NCBI GenBank assembly: GCA_964632995.1
Contig: CAZWDL010000026.1
Location: forward strand, 4,887 to 68,886
From: CAZWDL01 sp964632995
GTDB lineage: Bacteria > Bacteroidota > Bacteroidia > Chitinophagales > Saprospiraceae
Reading direction: 5' to 3'
Length of the DNA: 64,000 bases
Shown: positions 8,200 to 17,254 of the stretch, in pieces
Layout of the letters: the number at the start of each line of letters is the position of its first letter
Numbering within the stretch: position 1 is the first letter of the stretch
The notes under the pieces: model-generated
The model's input: the letters and a program-made list of their open reading frames with translations, nothing else
Told to the model about the DNA's origin: nothing
Databases searched by the model: none
Made by a program: the position numbers and the translations under genes

Positions 8200-9645
8200 T
8201 CAACCCGCCAGCTTCTCCCGTAACAACTGATTCGTCAGCTTCGGATCCGCTTTTCCCCGGGATTTCTTCATCACTTCACCCATGAAGAAACCTAGCAATC
8301 CCTTCTTACCGTTGCGGTAGGTAATCACTTTCTCCGGATGTTGACCCAAAACTTCCTCGACCAACCTTTCCAGATAATCTTCATCGGAAGTTTGGATTAG
8401 ATTGAGCGACCTGGCCAGCTCCAGCGGTTCGCGTTGGGGCTGCTCCACCAGTTCCGGAAATACAAATTGATAGGCTTTGGCGCTGCTGACCTTTCCTTCG
8501 TCGATCAGTTGGATAAAAGCCGCCAGTCGTTCGGGGGATACCGGAAAGTCGTCGATTTCAAGGTCTGCCTCTTTGGCATGGGGCATCACTTTATTGATGA
8601 TCAAATTGGCACCCCCTTTGAAGTTAGAGGTATAGCGGGTCAGCTCCAGAAAAAAACCGGCGGTCTGCCGTTCCTCCGTGAGCAGGCCGGCATCGTAGGC
8701 AGGCAGGTCAAATTCTTCCTGAAAACGCTCATATAAATCCCAGGGCAAGGCCGGCAAAGCACGACGCACTGCTTCCACATAAGCCTCGCTCAGGACCACC
8801 GGCGGCAGATCCGGTTCGGGGAAATAGCGGTAATCGTGTGCCTCCTCCTTGTCGCGCAGGGGGCTGGTTACGCCGGTGGCCGGATCGAAATTGAGTGTTT
8901 GCTGTTCCACAGTCCCACCGTCCTCCACGAGATCGACCTGCCGGCGCATTTCGTAGTCGATGGCGCGACGGGCGTAGCGCATGGAGTTGATGTTCTTGAT
9001 TTCGCAACGCTGCCCCAGCGCTGTCGCTCCCTGTGGGCGCACCGACACATTGACATCACAACGCATGGAGCCCTGCTCCATATTACCATCCGATATTTCC
9101 AGATAACGCACCAGTTGCCGCATGCCGCTCATAAAGGCATCGACTTCCCCGGCGGAGCGCAGGTCAGGCTCCGTCACCACTTCCAGCAGGGGGACGCCGG
9201 CGCGGTTCAGATCGATCAGTGAATGGGCTTCCTCCTGGTCATGCATCGACTTGCCGGCGTCTTCCTCCATATGGATATGGTGAATACGCACCACCTTGCG
9301 CTCTTCTCCCATACGCAGGATTAATTCACCGCCGACGCATGCAGGCTGCCTGTCTTGTGTAATCTGGTAGCCTTTCGGCAAATCTGCGTAGAAGTAGTTT
9401 TTCCGGTCAAAGCTGTTGTACAGGTTGATCCGGCTGCCCAGTGCCAGGCCGAGCCTTACGGCAAATTCTACCTGCCGCTCGTTGAGCCGGGGCAAGGTGC
9501 CCGGATGTCCCAGGGAAACAGCACTCACCTGTGTATTGGGCTCCCCACCGAAACGGGTATCATCACCGCAAAATGCCTTGGAAGCGGTAGATAGCTGTAT
9601 ATGTACTTCCAAACCGATTACCGGCTCGTATTGATCATATGACAT
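8200..9645 (-). CDS. gatB: Aspartyl/glutamyl-tRNA amidotransferase subunit B
   Basis: Subunit of GatCAB, which converts Glu-tRNA(Gln) and Asp-tRNA(Asn) to the amidated forms in the cytoplasm; GatB holds the kinase active site. 481 residues, full family length. YEPVIGLEVHIQL at the start, SLGHPGTLPRLNE, FDRKNYFYADLPKGYQITQ and the long HDYRYFPEPDLPP segment are diagnostic. The C-terminal YqeY-like tail (about 335-481) is present and ends in the usual conserved GFFMGEVMKKSRGKADPK segment. The start at 9645 is the only sensible ATG. gatA and gatC are not in the window, so the subunits are encoded apart. Confidence 0.98.
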   Translation of the reverse strand: MSYDQYEPVIGLEVHIQLSTASKAFCGDDTRFGGEPNTQVSAVSLGHPGTLPRLNERQVEFAVRLGLALGSRINLYNSFDRKNYFYADLPKGYQITQDRQPACVGGELILRMGEERKVVRIHHIHMEEDAGKSMHDQEEAHSLIDLNRAGVPLLEVVTEPDLRSAGEVDAFMSGMRQLVRYLEISDGNMEQGSMRCDVNVSVRPQGATALGQRCEIKNINSMRYARRAIDYEMRRQVDLVEDGGTVEQQTLNFDPATGVTSPLRDKEEAHDYRYFPEPDLPPVVLSEAYVEAVRRALPALPWDLYERFQEEFDLPAYDAGLLTEERQTAGFFLELTRYTSNFKGGANLIINKVMPHAKEADLEIDDFPVSPERLAAFIQLIDEGKVSSAKAYQFVFPELVEQPQREPLELARSLNLIQTSDEDYLERLVEEVLGQHPEKVITYRNGKKGLLGFFMGEVMKKSRGKADPKLTNQLLREKLAG

Positions 9646-9739
9646 AATCTCTATTTTTTTCTGTTACCTAAGGCTCCCCGCCTTACCCCTCGCACCTGCT
9701 GAAACGCTAACCCGGGTTATTCATGGGCCAATTTCACTA

Positions 9740-9899
9740 GTGCGCCGGGCACTAAATACTTGACAATTTTCGCGGCCTCTATTGGCGGTATCCTTCGTTA
9801 CTCGTCAGTTACGTCCCTTTGGGGATGCTCCCTCCTCGCGCCTCGGCTACCGCCAAGATAGTCTCCCGAAAACTATCAATTACTTAATGCCCGGCGCTC
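9740..9899. repeat. 160-bp imperfect palindromic element (MITE- or structured-RNA-like)
   Basis: Arms of 33 bp (9740-9772 and 9867-9899) are inverted repeats with about six mismatches. An inner perfect 9-bp pair, TTGGCGGTA at 9782-9790 and TACCGCCAA at 9848-9856, is nested inside. The whole would fold into one long hairpin. It occupies the 345-bp gap between gatB and the DUF3667 gene, and nothing there codes convincingly. It may be a miniature inverted-repeat element or a transcribed structured RNA. Confidence 0.65.
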
Positions 9900-9990
9900 T
9901 AGACCCACACCGATATCCCAAAAATAGTATAAAATTGGTACCCGGAAAAAATGGGGAATGCGTTCTACTTTATGGCTGATCTGATATCGC

Positions 9991-11085
9991 TCAAAACAGA
10001 AAGGCGCTGATGGCCAAGGTGAAAATAAAAAACAGGGTCAGCAAAAAAGTATAAAAGAAGAAAAGTATGAAATACTTGACCATTGTTTTTATCCATCCCT
10101 GACCGTATACCCGCTTCATCGCAACCAGCAAATATCCTCCGATGAAAAGGTAAATCAGTCCCGACAGCTGGCCGTTCGACTGCTCCACCTGGGAAAGGAG
10201 CAGGGCAATCACGAGGGTGAGGAAAGCAAAGGCATGGTAATGAAAAGAAAAGATGAGATGCTCCACATAGTAGTAATCCCGCCGCATATAGAGTAATTTC
10301 AGGATCAGCGCCAGGGCGGGCATCATGAATAATACCATCCAGACCAGTTGGCCGAGCATAAACTCGGCAAAGGAATTTAATTCTTCCTGCAGGCGTATTT
10401 GCTGCTTGATGACCCAGTGGTTCACCCACCCTGCAATTTCATACTTCTGGGCCAATGAATCAGGGGATAGCAAAATAAAATCCCGGTTGCTGACTTCCTG
10501 TTTTTTGATTTTAATGGCAAGTGGGTAAGAGCGGTTTCTCTCTACATAATACACTATAGTTTCCTCCTGCCGCGTATCCTGAAAATGGTGGATCATGGAA
10601 TCCAGAGCAACGGGTAGAGGCGGTTCGGACCCGTACGCGCTGAGCACCTCTTGTTTGGCCGAATCCAGTTGATCGAGAAAATCGGCCTGATAGGCTGTTC
10701 GTTCGCTTTCTTCCACGTTCTTACGAAGTGCCTGCGTCAGCTCCTCTCCGAACAGAAAGCTGATGACCGCAAAAAGCAGCACTGTCAAGCCGAAAAACAG
10801 GCGCATCGGATTCACGTAACGCTTGTGACGCCCCTCAAAATATTCTCTGGTCAGTTTGCCGGGAATGAAAAGGGCCGCCAGGGTGCGAAATATCTTGGAA
10901 TCAAAATTAAAAACGGCTTCAAAGGCTTCCCCCATCAGGCGCCAGAAGCTAATCCTGCCCGTCGTATATTTCTGTCCGCAGTGATAGCAGTACTCTCCCA
11001 GGTCCACCATTGGATAGTGGCAATTCCGGCAGTAGCGGGCGGAACGCCCGAATGAGTCCCGGTCATCGGGGGGAGCTGCTTTCAT
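9991..11085 (-). CDS. DUF3667-type membrane protein with N-terminal zinc ribbon
   Basis: Membrane protein of 364 residues. The N-terminus has a zinc-ribbon pattern, CRNC at about residue 18 then CYHCGQ about 14 residues later, followed by LTREYFEGRHKRYVNPMRLF, which is characteristic of DUF3667. A first membrane segment follows at about 92-112, then a soluble stretch of about 120 residues, and three to four more hydrophobic segments near the C-terminus (about 230-360). Function unknown. The start is 3 bp from the stop of the upstream CapA-like lipoprotein gene, so they form an operon. Confidence in family is good; no role is claimed. Confidence 0.82.
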   Translation of the reverse strand: MKAAPPDDRDSFGRSARYCRNCHYPMVDLGEYCYHCGQKYTTGRISFWRLMGEAFEAVFNFDSKIFRTLAALFIPGKLTREYFEGRHKRYVNPMRLFFGLTVLLFAVISFLFGEELTQALRKNVEESERTAYQADFLDQLDSAKQEVLSAYGSEPPLPVALDSMIHHFQDTRQEETIVYYVERNRSYPLAIKIKKQEVSNRDFILLSPDSLAQKYEIAGWVNHWVIKQQIRLQEELNSFAEFMLGQLVWMVLFMMPALALILKLLYMRRDYYYVEHLIFSFHYHAFAFLTLVIALLLSQVEQSNGQLSGLIYLFIGGYLLVAMKRVYGQGWIKTMVKYFILFFFYTFLLTLFFIFTLAISAFLF

Positions 11086-11088
11086 ACC

Positions 11089-12255
11089 CTACTCTTTCGA
11101 CAGTTTTCCCGAGGGATCGATCTTCAAGTTCGTCTTCGGAAAATCCGCTTTGGTCAAGTCTATCAGTTTTTGGACAGCCCGCTTTTGCGGATCGACTTTA
11201 GGTCCATGCGTTTTTTGCTGATAAACGGAAATGGCTTCTCCCCGCAGAAAGACGCCGCTTTTGTCGACCTCCAGGCGGATGAGGGGAGCAATGCCGGCGG
11301 CGCCGCGCAGATTGAATCGGCCGTAGGTACAGAAATTGCCGAGGCTGTAAATGATAAACCGGTCCTTATAAAGTTCAGCGGCGCGGGTAACATGAGGGCC
11401 GTGGCCGAACACGATATCGGCGCCGGCATCGACCACAGCGTGGGCAAATTCATAGACGTTGCCCCGGTTTTCTCCGTAATAGGTCTCTGTTTTGCGCGTC
11501 ACGTGCTGATGCTTGGCGCCCTCGGCCCCGCCGTGGAAGGAAACGATAACGATGTCGCTGCGATCTGCCAGCGAACTGACGATCTGCTTTGCCCGGCTGA
11601 TATTACGTACATCACAGGTGCCGCTGTTGGGAGCGAAGGCACAGAACCCGTAGCGAATGCCGTCCTTTTCGTAGACAGCTGTTTCGTCGGTGCTGGCAAG
11701 GCCCGCGTAGCGAATATTCAGTTCATCAAGCACCGCTTTAGTGCGCCGGCGCCCTTCGGCCCCGAAGTCTCCCGAGTGATTGTTGGCCAGGCTCAACAGA
11801 TCAAACCCGGCTTCGGCAAAATGCCGCCCGTAGTGCTCCGGCGAGCGGAATACATAACAGGCATCCGGATTATTACAGCGTTTGGGCTTTCCTCCCTCGT
11901 TGATAATGGTGCCTTCCAGGTTACCAAAGGTGACATCCGCTCCCCGCAGAAGATCTTCCACTTCTGAAAGCAAGTCTTTACCGTCGTTAGCAGGCAAGTA
12001 TCCCGCGGAAGGATAATCGGTCCCCAGCATCATATCGCCTACCCCGATAATGGTGAAAGTCTCCGGCGTATCCACCTGGAGCGATGCGCTTTCCGCCGGC
12101 ATGGTATCGATTACCCGGGGAGCCGGAGCCGTCAGGGCTGTTTTGTCTGTCCTTGACAAGGAGGAATCGTTACAATTGAAAGCCAGGCAGGCTGTTACGG
12201 TAATGAAAAAAAGACTTCCCAAGGGGAAGCCTTTCAATTTGTACATTCTTATCAT
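11089..12255 (-). CDS. CapA-like (PGA_cap) metallophosphatase-fold lipoprotein
   Basis: Lipoprotein of up to 388 residues with lipobox LAFNC; a second ATG three codons in (12246) is an alternative start. The domain is the poly-gamma-glutamate capsule synthesis CapA type: GVGDMMLG, DVTFGNLEGTI, SLANNHSGDFG, SFHGGAE and GADIVFGHGPHV are seen in order. These carry the metal-binding histidines and aspartates of the calcineurin-like fold. Family members are linked to capsule polymer handling, but many Bacteroidota homologues have no known substrate. It is followed after 3 bp by the DUF3667 gene, and lies downstream of an M23 peptidase gene with a terminator-like hairpin between them. Confidence 0.88.
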   Translation of the reverse strand: MIRMYKLKGFPLGSLFFITVTACLAFNCNDSSLSRTDKTALTAPAPRVIDTMPAESASLQVDTPETFTIIGVGDMMLGTDYPSAGYLPANDGKDLLSEVEDLLRGADVTFGNLEGTIINEGGKPKRCNNPDACYVFRSPEHYGRHFAEAGFDLLSLANNHSGDFGAEGRRRTKAVLDELNIRYAGLASTDETAVYEKDGIRYGFCAFAPNSGTCDVRNISRAKQIVSSLADRSDIVIVSFHGGAEGAKHQHVTRKTETYYGENRGNVYEFAHAVVDAGADIVFGHGPHVTRAAELYKDRFIIYSLGNFCTYGRFNLRGAAGIAPLIRLEVDKSGVFLRGEAISVYQQKTHGPKVDPQKRAVQKLIDLTKADFPKTNLKIDPSGKLSKE

Positions 12256-12306
12256 CTCTAAATCTCTATATTTTCAGCCAGCAATGAAGGTTTGTTCAGG
12301 AAAATG

Positions 12307-12344
12307 AGCCGGATTTACCACTACTATCGACCCAAAGTCCGGCT
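12307..12344. repeat. Short inverted repeat upstream of the CapA-like gene
   Basis: AGCCGGA (12307-12313) and TCCGGCT (12338-12344) form a perfect 7-bp stem around a 24-base loop. It is next to the stronger hairpin at 12355-12391. Confidence 0.4.
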
Positions 12345-12354
12345 ATTTAAACAT

Positions 12355-12391
12355 GCCCGGCCGAATTCGCAAAGCGATTATTCGACCGGGC
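12355..12391 (-). terminator. Terminator-like hairpin after the M23 peptidase gene
   Basis: Arms GCCCGGCCGAA (12355-12365) and TTCGACCGGGC (12381-12391) pair over 11 bp with one mismatch. It lies 41 bp beyond the stop of the minus-strand peptidase gene. On the minus strand the stem is followed by an AT-rich stretch rather than a clean U run. Confidence 0.55.
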
Positions 12392-12432
12392 AACCTTTCT
12401 AATTTCTTATTTCGGATTTCTTCTTTTCGATA

Positions 12433-13416
12433 TCAGTCCATGGATTGGTTTGCCATTTCGGCTGCTTTCACCATCTCCTGGTATTCCTTAGGAGACAGTC
12501 CATCCATACAATAATGGATGGGGTTGACTTTCTTTCCGTGCAGGTGCACTTCGTAGTGGCAATGGGGAGCAGTAGAGGTCCCGGTACTGCCGACCAGACC
12601 GATACGCTGGCCTCGCTTGACCTGCTCGCCTACCTTTACATCGACAGAACTCATGTGCCCGTACAGGGTACGGTAACCATGGCCATGATCGATGATGACG
12701 TGTTTGCCATAACCTGTTCCACTATGCTGCACCTTAATCACTTTACCAGCGCCGGTAGCCTGAATCGGAGTACCTTTCGGCGCGGTGAAATCAATACCGG
12801 TGTGCATTTTGGGAACCTTATAGATGGGATGAATCCGGTATCCGAAGCCGGAGAGCAATTTGACCTGACGGGCCAGTTTGTCAGAGCGTACCGGCTTAAT
12901 GGAGGGGATGGAAGCCAGCATTTTTTCTTTTTCATGCGCCATATTGACGATGGTATCCAGGGATTTGGACTGAATCACCATCTGGCGCTTTAGCTTGTCG
13001 GCTTTCTGCTTGACCCGGGCCATTAATTCACCGGAATTTTTAAAATCCCGGTATTTGGCGTACTCATCATGCCCACCGACACCGCCATTCCACACCCCGT
13101 CATCTATCGGATCAACGCCGAAAATCATCCGGTGGGCGTAGGCGTCCCGGTCTTGCAGGTGATTGAGCTCTTTGCTGAGCATGTCCAGATCGGTGACGAG
13201 GTTATTGTACTCAACCTTCATCTGATCTATTTCACGCATCAGCGCCTTTTCTTTCGGTGAAGGAAACCACTTGTGCGCAACAAGCGTAAAAACAAAAGCA
13301 GTAAAGAGTGCGGCGCAGATAAACCCAAAAACCCTTAACAACCTGGTACTCAAAGATTCATGTACCTTCTCGTACCGTAAGGTTTGGGTGTTGTAAATGA
13401 ATTTTTCTTTTCTCAT
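12433..13416 (-). CDS. M23 family metallopeptidase (LytM domain), membrane-anchored
   Basis: Cell-wall-associated peptidase of 327 residues, likely cleaving peptidoglycan cross-links or activating such enzymes. One N-terminal membrane segment (about 27-48) is followed by a coiled coil (about 55-170), then a LytM domain (about 195-300). The zinc ligands H205 and D209 (HTGID) and H287 (HCHYE) and the catalytic-region H254 (LYGHMS) are all present, so it should be active rather than an EnvC-like degenerate activator. It is divergent from alaS across a 513-bp AT-rich region. This MepM-like layout is typical of Bacteroidota. Confidence 0.92.
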   Translation of the reverse strand: MRKEKFIYNTQTLRYEKVHESLSTRLLRVFGFICAALFTAFVFTLVAHKWFPSPKEKALMREIDQMKVEYNNLVTDLDMLSKELNHLQDRDAYAHRMIFGVDPIDDGVWNGGVGGHDEYAKYRDFKNSGELMARVKQKADKLKRQMVIQSKSLDTIVNMAHEKEKMLASIPSIKPVRSDKLARQVKLLSGFGYRIHPIYKVPKMHTGIDFTAPKGTPIQATGAGKVIKVQHSGTGYGKHVIIDHGHGYRTLYGHMSSVDVKVGEQVKRGQRIGLVGSTGTSTAPHCHYEVHLHGKKVNPIHYCMDGLSPKEYQEMVKAAEMANQSMD

Positions 13417-13929
13417 GAGTGTTTAGATCTTAGCCAAATTAACTAAATTTGCAGCGTTTTTTCCAAAGCACACGGCCAATTTCAAACGCGGTGAACAGAG
13501 GCCGGGGAAATGTTCATGGGCCTTGATCTGAACTGAAAATTTAGCTTTCCCTCCCTTTACATGACTCTTTTTCATTGAGTGGCTAATCAAATTTAAGAGC
13601 CGTTAATTGAAATACAAAAATTTAATTCGAAAATCATTCAATTTCATCATCAAAAGAAGGAAATCAACCTAAAGTGCAATCAAATTAGTGTCGTTTAAAA
13701 GTGAATTTGCACCTTATTTCATCAATTTGTTCTAAACTGGGGAAGAAGCGATTCTTAAATCGGCGACAAATATCAAGAATATTAAAGGCTTAGTTTGTTA
13801 ATTAAGATAACTTTAACGCTTCTTAAGAAAATATATTCTTGACTGGATAAAGATAGGTAAGTAGAAAGCATCTATTTATTTTTACGCCTGCTCTAACCGG
13901 AATGTTTCTTATAAACTGGAATAATTCAT
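13417..13929. other. 513-bp AT-rich divergent intergenic region with a folded alaS leader candidate
   Basis: No gene was seen. It separates the M23 peptidase (minus) from alaS (plus) and is markedly more AT-rich than its surroundings. Toward alaS there are nested inverted repeats: CGATT/AATCG at 13749-13762, TCAAGAATAT (13773-13782) with ATATTCTTGA (13833-13842), and inside that TTAAGA (13802-13807) with TCTTAA (13821-13826). A TAnnTTTG match lies at 13444-13451 but is far from alaS. Whether any of this regulates alaS is unknown. Confidence 0.4.
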
Positions 13930-16563
13930 ATGACATCTAAAGAAATTCGTCAGCAGTTTTTAGACTTTTTTGCTTCAAAACAACATAAAATAGTCCCTTC
14001 TGCGCCTATAGTGAGTAAGGATGACCCTACCCTTATGTTCACCAATGCGGGAATGAATCAATTTAAAGATTATTTCCTTGGGAATAAAGAACCGGAAACA
14101 CCCCGTATTGCCGATACACAGAAGTGCCTGCGGGTGAGCGGCAAGCACAATGATCTGGAAGAGGTGGGTCGCGACAGCTATCATCATACGATGTTCGAAA
14201 TGCTGGGTAACTGGTCCTTCGGGGACTACTTCAAGGAAGAAGCGATCGCCTGGGCATGGGAGTTGCTGACCGGGGTGTACGGTCTTCCTAAAGACCGGCT
14301 CTATGCCACCGTATTTAAAGGGGACGAAAGCGAAGACCTGGACCCCGACCACGAAGCAAGCGGGTTCTGGAAACAGTGGCTGCCCGAAGAACGTATCCTG
14401 CTCGGCGATAAAGCTGACAACTTCTGGGAAATGGGCGATACCGGCCCCTGCGGTCCCTGTTCGGAGATCCACATCGATCTGCGCAGCGATAAAGACCGCC
14501 GAAAGATCGACGGAGGCGCGCTGGTCAATCAGAACCATCCGCTGGTCATCGAAGTATGGAACCTCGTTTTTATCCAGTTTAACCGCAAAGCGGACAGCAG
14601 CCTGGAAGAACTACCTGCCAAACACGTTGATACCGGCATGGGCTTCGAACGACTGACCATGGCTTTGCAAGGCAAGCAGTCCAATTACGAGACGGACATA
14701 TTCATGCCCTTTATCCGCTTTATAGAAAAGGCATCCGGTAAAAAATACACGAATAGTTACGATAAAGACGCCAAGTCGGATATCGCCATGCGCGTCGTAT
14801 CGGACCACATCCGGGCCGTAGCCTTCGCTATCGCCGACGGGCAGTTGCCCAGCAATACCGGCGCCGGATATGTCATCCGGCGCATCTTGCGACGAGCGGT
14901 GCGCTACTACTATTCCTTCCTGGATATCCAGAAACCCTTGCTCCATACCCTGATTCCCGTGCTGGCCGATACCTTCAAGGAGATCTTTCCGGAACTGAAA
15001 GCCCAGGAAGAACAGGTCGCCAAAGTAATCGAAGGGGAAGAACGGACCTTCCTGAATACCCTGGAAAATGGTCTTAAGCGCTTTGAATCGCTGGAAGTAA
15101 AAAATGGCGTGATCGACGGAGAAGATGCTTTCGAACTCTACGACACCTACGGATTCCCAATCGATCTGACGCGCCTGCTTGCGCAGGAAAAAGGCCTGCG
15201 GGTGGATGAAAAAGGCTTTGAAAAGGCCCTCGCCGAACAAAAAGCCCGTTCCAAAGCCGACGCCGCCAAAGAAGTAGGAGACTGGATTAAAGTAGCAGAA
15301 CGCGACGAAGTGGAATTCCTGGGCTACGACAAACTAACAGTAAACGATGCCCGCGTACTGCGCTACCGCATCGTTAAAGGCAAAAAGGGCAAGCAGCACC
15401 AGATCGTACTGGACAAAACCCCCTTCTATGCCGAAAGCGGCGGCCAGACCGGCGACAGCGGCAGGCTCCATTTCGGGGAAGAAACCGTTCGCGTGCTCGA
15501 CACCCAGAAAGAGAATCAGCTGATCATTCATCTGGTCGACAAGTTGCCGCAGGATCTATCTGTCATCGTAAGGGCCCGGGTCGATGAATCAGCGCGCGAG
15601 GCTACTTCGCGCAACCACTCCGCTACCCACCTGATGCACGCCGCTTTACACCAGGTATTGGGCGAACATGCCCTGCAAAAAGGTCAGGATGTGGATGACA
15701 ATCGCCTGCGCTTCGATTTTTCTCACTTCCAGAAAGTCGAAAACGAGGAACTCGAACGCATCGAAGATATAGTCAATGAGAAAATCCGGGAGAATATCTC
15801 CCTGGAAGAAGTACGCAATATTCCGCTCGAGGAAGCCAAAAAGGCCGGCGCCTTGATGCTCTTTGGAGAGAAATACGGAGAGCTGGTGCGCATGATCACC
15901 TTCGATCCCTCCTTCTCCAGAGAACTCTGCGGAGGCACACACGTATCGGCTACCGGTGAAATTGGCCTGTTCAAAATTGTTTCGGAAGGCTCGGTAGCCT
16001 CAGGTATTCGCCGTATCGAAGCCATTACCGCCGAGCGTGCCCAGGAATTTATCAAGGCTGAACTGGCCGAACTGGCGGAAATCCGCTTTTTGCTGAAAAG
16101 CACCAATAATACGCCTAAGCAGGTCGCCGATTTGCAAAACGAGAACAAACAACTGCGCAAGGAAATCGAAAAACTGCAGGCTACTCAGGCCAATGCCCTG
16201 AAAGATGAACTGCTCAACAAAGCGGAAAAAATCGATGGTATTACCTTTATCGGCGCCAAACTCCCCATCGACGATTCCGGCGCACTCAAAAACCTGGCCT
16301 ATCAACTGGAAAAAGAAGTGGAAAACGCCGTCATCCTCTTCGGCGCAGAAATCAAGGGAAAACCACAACTCATGATGGCCATCAGCCGCGAACTGACCGA
16401 AGGTAAAGGCCTGCATGCCGGCAACATCATCCGCGAACTCGCCAAGGAAATCGGCGGAGGCGGTGGTGGCCAACCCTTCTTCGCTACCGCCGGAGGCCAG
16501 GATGCCGGAGGCTTGGATCGCGCTATTGATAAGGCCAGGGAGAAGTTGAAGGTAACCAGTTAA
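13930..16563 (+). CDS. alaS: Alanine--tRNA ligase
   Basis: Charges tRNA(Ala) in the cytoplasm and edits mischarged Ser/Gly. 877 residues, full length. The class II catalytic core is N-terminal (TSKEIRQQFLDFF, PTLMFTNAGMNQFKDYFLG, GPCGPCSEIH). The editing domain shows the zinc-binding HSATHLMHAALH and CGGTH motifs, and the C-terminal oligomerisation/C-Ala region ends with the glycine-rich GGGGGGQPFFATAGG. The ATG at 13930 gives the standard MTSKEIRQQFL start. A strong hairpin follows the stop. The 513-bp AT-rich upstream region may contain its promoter and a leader structure. Confidence 0.98.
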   Translation: MTSKEIRQQFLDFFASKQHKIVPSAPIVSKDDPTLMFTNAGMNQFKDYFLGNKEPETPRIADTQKCLRVSGKHNDLEEVGRDSYHHTMFEMLGNWSFGDYFKEEAIAWAWELLTGVYGLPKDRLYATVFKGDESEDLDPDHEASGFWKQWLPEERILLGDKADNFWEMGDTGPCGPCSEIHIDLRSDKDRRKIDGGALVNQNHPLVIEVWNLVFIQFNRKADSSLEELPAKHVDTGMGFERLTMALQGKQSNYETDIFMPFIRFIEKASGKKYTNSYDKDAKSDIAMRVVSDHIRAVAFAIADGQLPSNTGAGYVIRRILRRAVRYYYSFLDIQKPLLHTLIPVLADTFKEIFPELKAQEEQVAKVIEGEERTFLNTLENGLKRFESLEVKNGVIDGEDAFELYDTYGFPIDLTRLLAQEKGLRVDEKGFEKALAEQKARSKADAAKEVGDWIKVAERDEVEFLGYDKLTVNDARVLRYRIVKGKKGKQHQIVLDKTPFYAESGGQTGDSGRLHFGEETVRVLDTQKENQLIIHLVDKLPQDLSVIVRARVDESAREATSRNHSATHLMHAALHQVLGEHALQKGQDVDDNRLRFDFSHFQKVENEELERIEDIVNEKIRENISLEEVRNIPLEEAKKAGALMLFGEKYGELVRMITFDPSFSRELCGGTHVSATGEIGLFKIVSEGSVASGIRRIEAITAERAQEFIKAELAELAEIRFLLKSTNNTPKQVADLQNENKQLRKEIEKLQATQANALKDELLNKAEKIDGITFIGAKLPIDDSGALKNLAYQLEKEVENAVILFGAEIKGKPQLMMAISRELTEGKGLHAGNIIRELAKEIGGGGGGQPFFATAGGQDAGGLDRAIDKAREKLKVTS

Positions 16564-16567
16564 AAGA

Positions 16568-16609
16568 AAGAAGGTATGACTCGGCATGGCCCTGCAGTCA
16601 TACCTTCTT
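16568..16609. terminator. Strong hairpin between alaS and the converging gene
   Basis: A perfect 14-bp stem (16568-16581 with 16596-16609, core GAAGGTATGACT) around a 14-base loop starts 5 bp after the alaS stop. The converging gene ends at 16631, so it may serve as a bidirectional terminator. Confidence 0.85.
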
Positions 16610-16630
16610 CCTCTTACGGAGGATGGTATC

Positions 16631-17134
16631 CTAAAATCTGACCAAAACGACTGCTTGCCCATTTCGCGTACCCAGAAAAAGGCTGGCGGAAGACTTCTTC
16701 TGATATTGCGATTTTATTCCTTCGTTGTAAAGAAAGACAGCATTTTTCTGATAATTATTAGAAATTATCTGAAAAATGAGCCCGCTTCCCATTCCTACGC
16801 CGCCGTAGAAAAACAGGTCACGGCTCAACCCGGGATTAGCATCGTTGAGCAGCATCCCGCCCAGAAGAAAAATACTCCCAAATCCGTATCCCACGATACT
16901 CAGCTGATCCGTAGTCTGCGCTACCTTGATCTGGTTGTGGGCACTGGGATGACCTTCCATAAAAAACTCCATCACTTCCAGCGTCAATCGCTTGCCATCC
17001 AGCAGGTAGGTATTGCTGAGAAATCCCCGCTTGGTGATGATGGTGTCCTGTGCCAGAGCGTTGTATGTCGGCTGACCTGAAGCGGCCAGCCAAATACAGA
17101 CAAACACACAGGACAGTTTCCATCTGATTGACAT
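16631..17134 (-). CDS. Small exported protein of unknown function
   Basis: About 167 residues from the ATG at 17134. The frame is open to 17200, but the extra residues before MSIRWKLS look like spacer, and only the shorter start places the signal peptide (about 1-27, ending in YNALAQ) at the N-terminus. After it come a soluble segment and two glycine-rich hydrophobic stretches (about 75-93 and 104-125), then a polar C-terminus. This could be a small inner- or outer-membrane-associated protein. No family was recognised. It converges on alaS and is followed by the shared hairpin. Confidence 0.6.
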   Translation of the reverse strand: MSIRWKLSCVFVCIWLAASGQPTYNALAQDTIITKRGFLSNTYLLDGKRLTLEVMEFFMEGHPSAHNQIKVAQTTDQLSIVGYGFGSIFLLGGMLLNDANPGLSRDLFFYGGVGMGSGLIFQIISNNYQKNAVFLYNEGIKSQYQKKSSASLFLGTRNGQAVVLVRF

Positions 17135-17254
17135 GTCAGTTTTAATTTTTCCTTGATAGGATGCCCGGCGAAGGAGCGATCCCCTATTGGCTGACGCCAT
17201 TCAATTCACCCAGTAAGTCGTCCTGTCAGACCTGAATGGAAAAGGTCTGAAGGT

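Noticed and set aside
9782..9979. 65-residue plus-strand frame
   Set aside because: Lies mostly within the palindromic element at 9740-9899 and has no recognisable features.
11170..11967. 265-residue open frame on the plus strand
   Set aside because: It lies antisense to the CapA-like gene, which has clear family motifs; the plus-strand product shows none.
13444..13451. TAAATTTG as the alaS promoter
   Set aside because: It is almost 480 bp from the start codon with no matching -33 element; in AT-rich DNA such matches arise by chance.
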